In this document: piece by piece, positions 35,431 through 42,971 of the stretch | Layout: every line of letters begins with the position of its first letter | Position numbering within the stretch: the stretch's first letter is position 1 | Assembly: GCF_001244995.1 (NCBI RefSeq) | Contig: NZ_LN869528.1 | Coordinates: 694,773-758,772, forward strand | Direction: 5' to 3' | DNA: 64,000 bases | Origin: Intestinimonas massiliensis (ex Afouda et al. 2020) | Lineage (GTDB): Bacteria > Bacillota > Clostridia > Oscillospirales > Oscillospiraceae | Program-made: the position numbers and the translations under genes | Notes under the pieces: generated by a model | Database searches by the model: none | What the model saw: the letters and a program-made list of their open reading frames with translations, nothing else | Told to the model about the DNA's origin: nothing

Positions 35431-36867
35431 ATGGATATCTGGTACTACGTACTCACGCCCTTTACCTGGCTGCTGACGCTGTTTTACAACGTCTTCGGCA
35501 ACTACGGCGCGGCCCTGATCGTCTTCGCCCTGATCGTCAAGCTGATCCTCTTCCCCTTCTCTCTGAAGGGCAAGCGGGGCATGATCCAGATGAACATGCT
35601 CAACGGCAAGATCCAGGCCATCCAGAAGAAGTATGCCAACGACCGGGAGCGGCAGAATCTGGAGGTGCAGAAGCTCTACGAACGGGAAAACGTCAACCCT
35701 ATGAGCGGCTGCCTGTGGACGATGGTCCCGCTGTTCATTCTGTTCCCCCTGTATGCCATCATCCGTCAGCCCATGAAATATGCCATGGGCCTGAACCCCA
35801 CCCAGATCGGGACCCTGATGGAGGTGCTGGGCTCCTACATGACCTCGGCGGGCAACGCCGCCTACCAGCAGCTTCAGGGGGCCGACGTGCTGGCCAAGAA
35901 TTTCCAGGAGATCGTCTCCAACCCCGCCGTGGCGGAGTTTGCCGATCAGCTCCAGGCCCTGAACTTCCAGTTCCTGGGTCTGAACCTGGCCGACATCCCC
36001 ACCTTGAAGTTCTGGGCCAACGGCATCAACTGGAACAGCATCGGCCTGTTCCTCATCCCCATCATCTCGGCTGTCACCGGCTTTGTGTTCTCTCTGATCT
36101 CCATGAAGACCAACTCGGTGAACAACCAGTCGGCGCAGCAGAATTCCACCAGCAAGAGCATGCTGATCATGTCCCCCTTGATGTCCCTGTGGATCGGTTT
36201 TATGATGCCGGGCTGCCTGGGTGTGTACTGGGTGGCCAACAACCTGCTGTCCATGCTCCAGGAGTTTGTGGCGGGCAAGATGCTGAAGAAGGACTACGAG
36301 GCCGCCGCCGCCGCCCGCGAGGAGCAGGAGCGGCTGGAGAAGGAGGAGGAAAAGCGCCGCCGCCGGGAGGCGGCCGAGCGCAAGGCCCAGGCTCTGGCCG
36401 ACGCCAAAGCCAACAAGGGTAAGAAGAAGCTCCCCGTGGAGAAAAAGAAGTCCGACGCGTCGGTGATCTCGGTCAGCGGCGTGGGCGTGCGCGCTTATGC
36501 CCGGGGCCGGGCCTACGATCCCTACCGCTACCGTCCCGAGGGTCCCACGGCCTACCGCGACCCCGGCGAGCCGGTGGACGAGGCCGCCGTGGAGGAGGCG
36601 CTGGAGAAGAAGCGCCGCTTTTTCGGCAAAAAGAAGCAGGAGGAGCCCGAGGCGTCCCAAAAGCTGGCTGAGGAGGCCCTGGAGTGCCAGGCCGACGAGG
36701 CCGTCGTAGAGGAGCTCCTGGAGGAGCGGGCCGCCGAACAGCCGGAGCAGACCCCTGCCGTGCCGGAGGAGTCCACCGTGGATGTGGACGACCCCTGGAA
36801 GGCGCTGGACCAGGAAGTCAAGGACATGACCGCCGATCCGGAGCAGGACGGCGAGACCAAACAGTAA
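35431..36867 (+). CDS. yidC: YidC/Oxa1 membrane protein insertase with long charged C-terminal extension
   Basis: 478 residues from ATG at 35431 (after GGAGG). About five membrane helices in the first 290 residues: WYYVLTPFTWLLTLFYNVF, NYGAALIVFALIVKLILFPFS, MSGCLWTMVPLFILFPLY, IGLFLIPIISAVTGFVFSL, and MSLWIGFMMPGCLGVYWVANN. The cytoplasmic helical hairpin KRGMIQMNMLNGKIQAIQKK follows helix 2. The last about 185 residues are a highly charged coiled coil (EEQERLEKEEEKRRRREAAE) and an acidic tail; this is longer than the usual basic tail, which contacts ribosomes. Jag/KhpB follows 28 bases later. Confidence 0.94.
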   Translation: MDIWYYVLTPFTWLLTLFYNVFGNYGAALIVFALIVKLILFPFSLKGKRGMIQMNMLNGKIQAIQKKYANDRERQNLEVQKLYERENVNPMSGCLWTMVPLFILFPLYAIIRQPMKYAMGLNPTQIGTLMEVLGSYMTSAGNAAYQQLQGADVLAKNFQEIVSNPAVAEFADQLQALNFQFLGLNLADIPTLKFWANGINWNSIGLFLIPIISAVTGFVFSLISMKTNSVNNQSAQQNSTSKSMLIMSPLMSLWIGFMMPGCLGVYWVANNLLSMLQEFVAGKMLKKDYEAAAAAREEQERLEKEEEKRRRREAAERKAQALADAKANKGKKKLPVEKKKSDASVISVSGVGVRAYARGRAYDPYRYRPEGPTAYRDPGEPVDEAAVEEALEKKRRFFGKKKQEEPEASQKLAEEALECQADEAVVEELLEERAAEQPEQTPAVPEESTVDVDDPWKALDQEVKDMTADPEQDGETKQ

Positions 36868-36895
36868 GTCTGTCCCAGTAAGGAGAAGATACCAA

Positions 36896-37690
36896 ATGAT
36901 GAAATGGATCGAAACCACCGGGAAGAATGAAGAGGAGGCCATCCAGAAGGCCCTGCGGGAGCTGGGCCTGGACCGGGATGAGGTCTCTGTGGAAATTTTG
37001 GAGCGGGCCAAGTCGGGCTTTTTGGGCATCGGCAGCACTCCCGCCAAGATCAAGGTGACGTACGAAGCGGCGGACGAGGCGCCCGCCCCCGCGCCTGCGG
37101 CACAGCCCGCCAGGAAGGAGGCCGCGCCGAAAAAGGCGCCTGCGGCGGCCCAGCCCGCCCCCGCCACCCCGAAAGCGGAGGTTCCCGCGGCCGCGCCTGT
37201 GGCCGCTCCCCCCGCCGGGGATGACGAGAGGGCCGCTCAGATCCGTGAATTCCTCACCGGCCTGCTGGAGCGCATGGAGGTAAAGGCCGAGCCCAGGATT
37301 CTGGTCACCGAGGAGGGTAACTACAAGGTAGAACTGTTGGGCGAGGGCCTGGGCGCCCTCATCGGCCGCCGGGGAGAGACTCTGGACGCCATTCAGCAGC
37401 TCACCAGCTATGCGGTGAACAAGGGGCAGAGCCGGCGGGTGCGCATCCATGTGGATGCGGAGAACTACCGGGCCAAGCGGGAGGAATCCCTGCAGCGGCT
37501 GGCCCGGAAGGTGGCGGGCAAGGTGGTCAAATACCGCCGGAACGTCACGCTGGAGCCCATGAACGCCTACGAGCGCCATGTCATCCACACCGCTCTGCAG
37601 GATTACCCCGACGTGACCACCTACTCCACCGGCGCCGAGCCCAATCGCCGTACGGTGGTGGCCTACTCCCGGGGAGAGCACAGAAATTAA
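36896..37690 (+). CDS. jag: Jag/KhpB (EloR) RNA-binding protein
   Basis: 264 residues: Jag-N domain (IETTGKNEEEAIQKALRELG to SGFLGIGSTPAKIKV, about 4-55), an Ala/Pro-rich linker (60-110), a KH-II domain with GEGLGALIGRRGETLDAIQQL, and R3H domain with RRNVTLEPMNAYERHVIHTAL and NRRTVVAYSRG. In streptococci KhpA/KhpB controls cell elongation and binds many RNAs. Last gene of the rpmH operon, with a terminator 13 bases later. mnmE and mnmG, the usual next genes, are not here. Confidence 0.95.
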   Translation: MMKWIETTGKNEEEAIQKALRELGLDRDEVSVEILERAKSGFLGIGSTPAKIKVTYEAADEAPAPAPAAQPARKEAAPKKAPAAAQPAPATPKAEVPAAAPVAAPPAGDDERAAQIREFLTGLLERMEVKAEPRILVTEEGNYKVELLGEGLGALIGRRGETLDAIQQLTSYAVNKGQSRRVRIHVDAENYRAKREESLQRLARKVAGKVVKYRRNVTLEPMNAYERHVIHTALQDYPDVTTYSTGAEPNRRTVVAYSRGEHRN

Positions 37691-37702
37691 ATCCAGAGGA
37701 AG

Positions 37703-37735
37703 AGCGGCGGGACGATTGCGTCCCGCCGCTTTTTT
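37703..37735 (+). terminator. Intrinsic terminator of the rpmH-jag operon
   Basis: AGCGGCGGGAC pairs with GTCCCGCCGCT around GATTGC, followed by TTTTT. Confidence 0.92.
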
Positions 37736-37753
37736 ACACAGGAGGTCTTTCGG

Positions 37754-39094
37754 ATGTCCCATACCCCGCTCTATGACGCGCTGCGCGCCTTTGCCGATAC
37801 CGGTCCCCTCCGCTTCCATATGCCCGGCCACCATGGAAAGCCCCTGCCCGCGCCGGAATTGTCCCGCCTGTCGGAGCTGGACTTCACCGAGCTGCCCCCA
37901 ACGGGAGACCTGTTCTCCCCCGGCGGCCCCATCGAGGCGGCGGAGAAGCTCTGGGCGGCGGCCTTCGGGATGTCGGCCTGTCTGTTTCTCACCGGCGGCT
38001 CCACCCAGGGCCTGCACACCGCCCTGACGCTGGCCTGCTCCGTGGGGGGCGGCGTGCTGGTGGACCGGGGCTGTCACCGCTCGGTCTATCACTCTATGGC
38101 CCTGCTGGACCTGCAGCCGGTGTACCTGCCCCGCCCTTGGCTGACCGAGGAGGGAGTGACCGGACCGATTTCTCCACAGCTTGTGGACAATGAGCTGAAA
38201 AATCACCCGGATATAAAAACAGTTTGTATTACATCACCGACCTATTACGGGGTGTTGTCGGATATTTTCGCCATTGCCCAGGTCGTCCATGCCCACGGTG
38301 GAACGCTGGTGGTGGATGGGGCTCACGGAGCCCATCTGCCCTTCCTGGGGCTGGAGGCCTATGGGGGGGCCGACCTGGTGGTCTGCTCGGCCCATAAGAC
38401 CCTCCCGGCCCCGGGCCAGACGGCTCTGCTGTTCTCCTCCGGGACCTATAGCCTGGATGACCTGCGCCGGGCGGGCTCCATCTACGGCTCCTCCAGTCCT
38501 TCCTATCCCATGATGGCGGCTCTGGACCTGTGCCGGGCTGCGCTGGAGGATGGGGGCGCGGCGGCGTATGGGACTGTGGCGGAGGAGGTAGCGGCTCTGC
38601 GGGCGGAGCTCCCGGCCCTCCGGCCCCGGCCTGACCTGGCGCTGGACCCCTGCCGTCTGGTGCTGAGCGTCCGCGACGGATTTGGTGTGAAGGGTGCGCT
38701 GGAGGGGCAGGGTGTCTATCCAGAGATGGCCGACGTCGGCCATGTGGTGTTCATCGCCACCTGTGCCGATGGGGCGGCGGAGTTTGCCCGGCTGCGCGCG
38801 GCGCTGGAGGGGTTGTCTCTGCCCCCCGTCCCCACCCGCTCCTGTCCCGGCCTGCCCGGTATTCCGCCGCTGGTGGTCCGCCCCCGGCAGGCCCTGTTCG
38901 CGCCCCGGCGGTACCTCCCTCTGCGGCAGACGGAGGGGGAGGTCTGCGGGGTGCAGGTGGCCCCCTATCCCCCCGGCGTGCCGGTCATCGCCCCCGGGGA
39001 GCGTATCGAAAAAAAACACCTTTCCTATTTGACGGAAATAGGATATAATACCGATAATACGATAGGCGTAATCACTTCGCCGTGCGCCTTGTAA
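37754..39094 (+). CDS. Orn/Lys/Arg decarboxylase family protein (fold-type I PLP)
   Basis: 446 residues. Signature N-terminus RFHMPGHHGKP, then LTGGSTQGLHTAL, VDGAHGAHLPF (Asp that binds the PLP ring) and VVCSAHKTLPAPGQTALL (Schiff-base Lys). This is the short YaaO type without the wing domain. Products could be agmatine or cadaverine; substrate is not fixed by sequence. In B. subtilis yaaO also lies near oriC, upstream of yaaQ-holB-yaaT, as here. AGGAGG precedes the ATG. The promoter of the next gene lies within its 3' end (TTGACG at 39032, GATAAT at 39056). Confidence 0.9.
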   Translation: MSHTPLYDALRAFADTGPLRFHMPGHHGKPLPAPELSRLSELDFTELPPTGDLFSPGGPIEAAEKLWAAAFGMSACLFLTGGSTQGLHTALTLACSVGGGVLVDRGCHRSVYHSMALLDLQPVYLPRPWLTEEGVTGPISPQLVDNELKNHPDIKTVCITSPTYYGVLSDIFAIAQVVHAHGGTLVVDGAHGAHLPFLGLEAYGGADLVVCSAHKTLPAPGQTALLFSSGTYSLDDLRRAGSIYGSSSPSYPMMAALDLCRAALEDGGAAAYGTVAEEVAALRAELPALRPRPDLALDPCRLVLSVRDGFGVKGALEGQGVYPEMADVGHVVFIATCADGAAEFARLRAALEGLSLPPVPTRSCPGLPGIPPLVVRPRQALFAPRRYLPLRQTEGEVCGVQVAPYPPGVPVIAPGERIEKKHLSYLTEIGYNTDNTIGVITSPCAL

Positions 39095-39108
39095 TGGGAG
39101 GGACAACC

Positions 39109-39432
39109 ATGAAACTGGTCCTTGCGATCATTAACTATGACGATGCCAACGCCGTCACCCATGCGCTGACGAAGAAGGGCTTCTCCTCCACCAAGCTGGC
39201 CACCACCGGCGGTTTTTTGATGGCGGGCAACGTGACCATCCTCATCGGTGTGGACGAGGAGAAGGTGCAGACCGTGATTGATATCATCAAAGAGCACTCC
39301 CACAGCCGCAAGCAGATGATTCCCACCACCACCGAGATGAGCTACGGCTATTACCCCAGTATGCCGGTGGAGGTCACGGTGGGCGGGGCCACCATCTTTG
39401 TGGTGGACATTGAGCGCTTTGAACGGGCCTGA
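39109..39432 (+). CDS. darA: PII-like cyclic-di-AMP receptor (DarA/PstA, YaaQ)
   Basis: 107 residues from ATG at 39109 after GGGAGGG. PII-like fold with MKLVLAIINYDDANAVTHALTKKGFSSTKLATTGGFLMAGNVTILIGVD and the T-loop region SHSRKQMIPTTTE; ends VTVGGATIFVVDIERFERA. Binds c-di-AMP in B. subtilis, Listeria and Staphylococcus. Output partner is unknown. Its end overlaps the probable holB start. Confidence 0.92.
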   Translation: MKLVLAIINYDDANAVTHALTKKGFSSTKLATTGGFLMAGNVTILIGVDEEKVQTVIDIIKEHSHSRKQMIPTTTEMSYGYYPSMPVEVTVGGATIFVVDIERFERA

Positions 39433-40195
39433 GCCGGCTGCCTCCCGCCTGTCCCACGCCTATATTCTCAGTGGGCCGGCGGGAGCCGCGCGGCGGGCGG
39501 CGGCGGACCGGCTGGCCATGTCCTATGTGTGTACGGGGGAGAATCCCCCCTGCGGCGTCTGCTCGGGCTGCCGGAAGGCGGCGGCGGGCATCCACCCGGA
39601 CATTGTGCGGGTGGGGGAGGACGGGAAGGACGTGAACGTGGCCGCCGTCCGGGCCCTGCGGTCGGACGCCTATATTTTGCCCAACGAGGCGCCGCGGAAG
39701 GTCTATCAGATCGAGAATGCGGGCAGCATGAACGCCAGCGCCCAGAACGCCATGCTCAAGCTGCTGGAGGACGGCCCGCCTTACGCGGCCTTCCTGCTGC
39801 TGGCGGAGAGCGACGGGGACCTGCTGCCCACAGTGCGCTCCCGATGCGAGACGCTGCGGCTGGACCGGCTGGCGGGGGAGGCGCCTGACCCGGCCCTGGT
39901 GGAGCAATCCCGCACGCTGGCGGGACTGCTGCTCACCGGCGGCGAGCTGGAGCGGATGGAATACTGCGTGGGCCTGGAGAAGCTGGACCGGGAGGGCCTG
40001 GCCGCCCTGCTGGATCAGACGGTGGAGCGCCTACGGGAGGGGCTGCTGACCAGCCCGGACCGCAAGCGGGCGCTGGCGCTGACGGAGCATGTAAAGGCCC
40101 TGCGCTCCGCCCTGGACTTCAACGTGGGCCCGGGCCATATCGCGGGCTGGCTGTGCGCGGGCAGTATGCCCGGGAATCCAAACAAAACGAGGTAA
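39419..40195 (+). CDS. holB: DNA polymerase III subunit delta'
   Basis: About 258 residues if it starts at TTG 39419 (LNGPEPAASRLSHAYILSGP), overlapping darA. Clamp-loader subunit: SHAYILSGPAGAARRAAADRLA in place of a functional Walker A, zinc Cys cluster CTGENPPCGVCSGC, MNASAQNAMLKLLEDGPPYAAFLLL, and the SRC motif VRSRCETLRL. Shorter than usual delta' but complete through the collar. The start is uncertain because no strong ribosome site is seen; translational coupling with darA is likely. Confidence 0.87.
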   Translation: MNGPEPAASRLSHAYILSGPAGAARRAAADRLAMSYVCTGENPPCGVCSGCRKAAAGIHPDIVRVGEDGKDVNVAAVRALRSDAYILPNEAPRKVYQIENAGSMNASAQNAMLKLLEDGPPYAAFLLLAESDGDLLPTVRSRCETLRLDRLAGEAPDPALVEQSRTLAGLLLTGGELERMEYCVGLEKLDREGLAALLDQTVERLREGLLTSPDRKRALALTEHVKALRSALDFNVGPGHIAGWLCAGSMPGNPNKTR

Positions 40196-40199
40196 CCCC

Positions 40200-41498
40200 A
40201 TGACAGAGATTATCGGCGTCCGCTTTAAGAGCGGCGGCAAGCAGTATTATTTTGACCCCCGGGGCGTCCGGGTGGAGCCCGGCCAGGGGGTCATCATCGA
40301 GACGGCCCGGGGCGTGGAGTACGGCGAGTGCGTCAAGGAGAACACCCTGGTGGAGGATTCCGCCGTGGTGCAGCCTCTGCGCCCCATGATTCGGCTGGCC
40401 ACCGAGGAGGACAAGAAGACCCTCCAGCGCAACCGGGAGAAGGAGGAGCGGGCCTTTCGCATCTGCCAGGAGAAGATCGCCGAGCACAAGCTGGAGATGA
40501 AGCTGGTGGAGGTGGAATACAACTTCGAGGGCAATAAGATCCTGTTCTTCTTCACCGCCGAGGGCCGGGTGGATTTCCGGGCCCTGGTGAAGGATCTGGC
40601 CTCGGTGTTCCACACCCGCATCGAGCTGCGGCAGATCGGTGTCCGGGACGAGGCCAAGATGCTGGGCGGCCTGGGCATCTGCGGCAAGCCCTTCTGCTGC
40701 GCCACGTTTTTGGACGAGTTCCAGCCGGTGTCCATCAAGATGGCCAAGACCCAGAACCTGTCCTTGAACCCCACCAAGATCTCCGGCACCTGCGGGCGGC
40801 TGATGTGCTGCCTGAAGTATGAGCAGGAGGCCTATGAGGACGCGGTGAAGCGCTGTCCCAAGCAGGAGTCCTTTGTGGAGACGCCGGACGGCGTAGGGAC
40901 GGTGAGCGGGGTGAATCTGCTCCGGGAGCAGGTAAAGGTGCGTCTGGAGGACAGCCAGGAGCCCCCCAAGTGCTATCGCAACTGCGAGGTCTGTGTGGTC
41001 CGCAGCGGCAAGGGCAAGCGGCCGGAGGGCTATGTGGCCCCGCCGCCGGAGGAGCTGGCCAAGCTGCGCTATGTGGACCCGGAGGAGGAAGCCAAGCCTT
41101 GGGCGGCGGCGGAACGGTCCTCTCTGGCCGCGGCGCTGGAGGCGGTGTTCAGCGCCTCCGATGCCCCGGCGGAGCCGGACCATGGAGAGCCGCCCCGGCC
41201 GGAGAAGCAGGGGGAGGGAAAGGGCCACAGCCGGTCCCGCCGCCGCCGCAAGCCGGCGGGGGAGGGAGGCGCGCAGGCCCCGGCCCAGCCCCAGGCGGGC
41301 CAGCCCAGGAGCCAGGAGCAGCCGCCCCGGCCGAATAAGCCGCGGCCTCCGAAGGGGCCCCAGGACGAGCAGGGCGACAAGCCCCAGCCGCAGCCGGGAA
41401 AAGAGGGGGAGGAGAAAAGACCCTCCAGCCGCCCTCGCCGCCGCCGCCATCGGAGCGGAGGGGGCCCGAAGCCCCCTGCGGCCCCCACGGGTGACTAG
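40200..41498 (+). CDS. ricT: PSP1-domain protein RicT (YaaT)
   Basis: 432 residues. The first about 265 are the RicT/PSP1 region with cysteine-rich LGGLGICGKPFCCATFL and SGTCGRLMCCLKYEQEAY, which bind iron-sulfur clusters in the B. subtilis RicAFT complex that promotes mRNA processing by RNase Y. The remaining about 150 residues are Pro/Arg/Gln-rich and disordered (SRSRRRRKPAGEGG, RPRRRRHRSGGGPK), which may bind RNA. Four bases after holB. Its terminator is interrupted by the element at 41518. Confidence 0.93.
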   Translation: MTEIIGVRFKSGGKQYYFDPRGVRVEPGQGVIIETARGVEYGECVKENTLVEDSAVVQPLRPMIRLATEEDKKTLQRNREKEERAFRICQEKIAEHKLEMKLVEVEYNFEGNKILFFFTAEGRVDFRALVKDLASVFHTRIELRQIGVRDEAKMLGGLGICGKPFCCATFLDEFQPVSIKMAKTQNLSLNPTKISGTCGRLMCCLKYEQEAYEDAVKRCPKQESFVETPDGVGTVSGVNLLREQVKVRLEDSQEPPKCYRNCEVCVVRSGKGKRPEGYVAPPPEELAKLRYVDPEEEAKPWAAAERSSLAAALEAVFSASDAPAEPDHGEPPRPEKQGEGKGHSRSRRRRKPAGEGGAQAPAQPQAGQPRSQEQPPRPNKPRPPKGPQDEQGDKPQPQPGKEGEEKRPSSRPRRRRHRSGGGPKPPAAPTGD

Positions 41499-41517
41499 AC
41501 ACAAAAAGGCCCCCGGC

Positions 41518-41719
41518 TGTCGAAAAAACCTCCTGGAGAAAAGCCTCGCAGAGTTCCGTCGTCCGCAGACGGCGGAAAGAAAGGAAGCTCCGTCATTTCC
41601 GGCGACATGCGCGTCGGAAATGACACCTCTCATGACGGACAGGGCGACTTTTCTGCAAGAATCGAGCCCTGTCTGTCATGCATCCCCCTGTCGAAAAAGG
41701 CCAAAGGCCTTTTTCGACA
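41518..41719. repeat. MITE-like element inserted in the ricT terminator
   Basis: Ends are inverted repeats TGTCGAAAAA (41518-41527) and TTTTTCGACA (41710-41719). GGCCCCCGGC lies directly before it (41508-41517) and again shortly after it (41726-41735), suggesting duplication of target sequence. Internal palindromes (GTCATTTCCG/CGGAAATGAC, ATGACGGACAGGG/CCCTGTCTGTCAT, AAAAAGGCC/GGCCTTTTT) leave no room for an ORF. It splits what looks like a single terminator (AAAAAGGCCCCCGGC ... GAGGGCCTTTTTT). Confidence 0.75.
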
Positions 41720-41725
41720 AGTTGA

Positions 41726-41764
41726 GGCCCCCGGCCCTACCAGGTAGGGCCGAGGGCCTTTTTT
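41726..41764 (+). terminator. Terminator after ricT
   Basis: GGCCCTAC pairs with GTAGGGCC around CAG, extended by outer GGCCC/GGGCC pairing, followed by TTTTTT. It now lies beyond the inserted element and also faces the converging NifX-like gene. Confidence 0.75.
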
Positions 41765-41785
41765 ACCCTCCTGCGGGCCGCCGCC

Positions 41786-42199
41786 TCAGCTTCCGCAGTG
41801 TCCGCCGCAGTGGTGGTCGTGGTGTCCGCCGTGGTGCTCTCCGCAGTCATGGCCATGATGCTCCCCGTGGTGGCTGCACATCACGTCGGGGTTGAAGGTG
41901 AGCTTGCCCGCCAGCAGGTCGGCCACGGCCTGGTCGGCGCTGCCCGATACCCCGCCGTAGAGGGTGACTCCGGCCTGGGCCAGGGCGGTTTTGGCTCCCC
42001 CGCCAATGCCGCCGCAGATGAGGGCGTCCACGCCCTGGCTCCGGAGCAGGCTGGCCAAAGCCCCGTGGCCGCTGCCGCTGCTGTCCAGTATCGCGCTGGA
42101 GGCCACCTTGCCGTCCTCCACCTGATAGACCTTGAAGGTCTCGGTGTGGCCGAAGTGCTGAAAGATTTGTCCGTTGTTGTAGGTAACTGCGATTTTCAT
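41786..42199 (-). CDS. NifX/NifB-associated-like (dinitrogenase iron-molybdenum cofactor family) protein with His-rich tail
   Basis: 137 residues. Begins KIAVTYNNGQIFQHFGHTETFKVYQVEDG and has the family core ALICGGIGGGAKTALAQAGVTLYGGVSGSADQAVADLLAGKL. The last about 30 residues are His/Gly/Cys-rich (HHGEHHGHDCGEHHGG), likely a metal-binding tail. Family members bind iron-molybdenum or iron-sulfur cofactor precursors; in non-fixing anaerobes the role is unclear. Overlaps the DUF134 gene by four bases, so they are co-translated. Confidence 0.88.
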   Translation of the reverse strand: MKIAVTYNNGQIFQHFGHTETFKVYQVEDGKVASSAILDSSGSGHGALASLLRSQGVDALICGGIGGGAKTALAQAGVTLYGGVSGSADQAVADLLAGKLTFNPDVMCSHHGEHHGHDCGEHHGGHHDHHCGGHCGS

Positions 42200-42558
42200 G
42201 GCTGATCCTCCTTGTGATGCCCGCGCTTTTTGTGACAGTGTCCGCAGCCACAGCCCTGGCCCTCGCCGGTGCAGAGGACAAAGTCCCCTCCGCCGATGAC
42301 CAGCTCCCGGCCCTGGACCAGCGCCTGGGCCAGCTTGTGCCGGGCGCTGCCGTAGATGGCCTGGACCGTGGCCCGGGACACCTCCATCTGACCGGCGCAG
42401 GCCTCCTGGGTCAGCCCCTCGAGATCAATGAGCCGGATGGTCTCAAATTCGTCCACCGTCATGGGTACGCTTTGTCGGACGGGGCCTGCGCCCACGGGAC
42501 CGAAGTTGGGCCGTTCCGGTAGGGCACATACCCGTCTTCTCTTGCAGGGCCTGGGCAT
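42196..42558 (-). CDS. DUF134 family helix-turn-helix protein
   Basis: 120 residues. N-terminus PRPCKRRRVC, then VDEFETIRLIDLEGLTQEACAGQMEVSRATVQAIYGSARHKLAQALVQG, a sigma-70 region 4-like HTH. C-terminus has CGCGHCHKKRGHHKE, a possible metal site. DUF134 genes usually sit next to NifX-type genes, as here. A 17-bp inverted repeat embraces its promoter, so autoregulation is likely. Confidence 0.9.
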   Translation of the reverse strand: MPRPCKRRRVCALPERPNFGPVGAGPVRQSVPMTVDEFETIRLIDLEGLTQEACAGQMEVSRATVQAIYGSARHKLAQALVQGRELVIGGGDFVLCTGEGQGCGCGHCHKKRGHHKEDQP

Positions 42559-42581
42559 CTGCGGACCTCCTCTCTAGTTTC

Positions 42582-42630
42582 TGACATATGCCGATAAACA
42601 GAGGATACACTATTTATCGGCATATGTCAA
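42582..42630 (-). promoter_or_regulatory. DUF134 promoter within a long inverted repeat
   Basis: Minus strand TTGACA (42630-42625), 17-base spacer, TATCCT (42607-42602). TGACATATGCCGATAAA occurs at 42582-42598 and as its exact inverse at 42613-42629, 14 bases apart: one arm covers the -35 and part of the spacer, the other lies just after the -10. A strong candidate operator. Confidence 0.78.
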
Positions 42631-42636
42631 GAATAA

Positions 42637-42676
42637 AGAAAAAAGACTCGGCGGACAACGCAAAAGTCCGCCGAGC
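42637..42676 (-). terminator. Terminator of the aspS transcript
   Basis: GCTCGGCGGAC pairs with GTCCGCCGAGT, followed on the minus strand by CTTTTTTCTTT. It lies beyond the duplicated aspS end. Confidence 0.85.
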
Positions 42677-42688
42677 CGTGATCAGATT

Positions 42689-42971
42689 TCCTCCGGCCTG
42701 ACCAGCGCAATATGCAGCTCGTCGAGCTGCTTTTGGCTGGCCCCGCAAAATCAAAATTTTGCGGGGACCCCAATTTTTTTGGTGCGGAGGCAAGTCAATT
42801 GCCCCCGCACCAAGGTTTTGCTTCACAAAACGCTTGTACGGCGCGTTTCGCGCCGCCCCGCTTTGCGGGGCCCCGGTCAGCCCAAAGCAGAGGCAGGCTC
42901 CTGCTTGTGAAGGGGCTTACTCCTCCGGCCTGACCAGCGCAATATGCAGCTCGTCGAGCTGCTTTTGGCTG
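42689..42971. repeat. Duplicated aspS 3' end enclosing a chain of palindromes
   Basis: The 51 bases at 42689-42739 recur exactly at 42921-42971, where they are the last codons of aspS. Between them (42740-42920) are five consecutive palindromes: CCCCGCAAAAT/ATTTTGCGGGG, GGTGCGG-GGCAA/TTGCC-CCGCACC, GTTTTG/CAAAAC, GGCGCG-TTT-CGCGCC and GCCCCGC-TTT-GCGGGGC. The distal copy would end the protein VRPEEI, probably the original end; the present gene ends VRPEE. Same design as the gpr repeat at 19982. Confidence 0.85.

Noticed and set aside
39419-40195. holB as a pseudogene because Walker A is missing
   Set aside because: Delta' subunits normally lack a functional P-loop; zinc cysteines and the SRC motif are intact.
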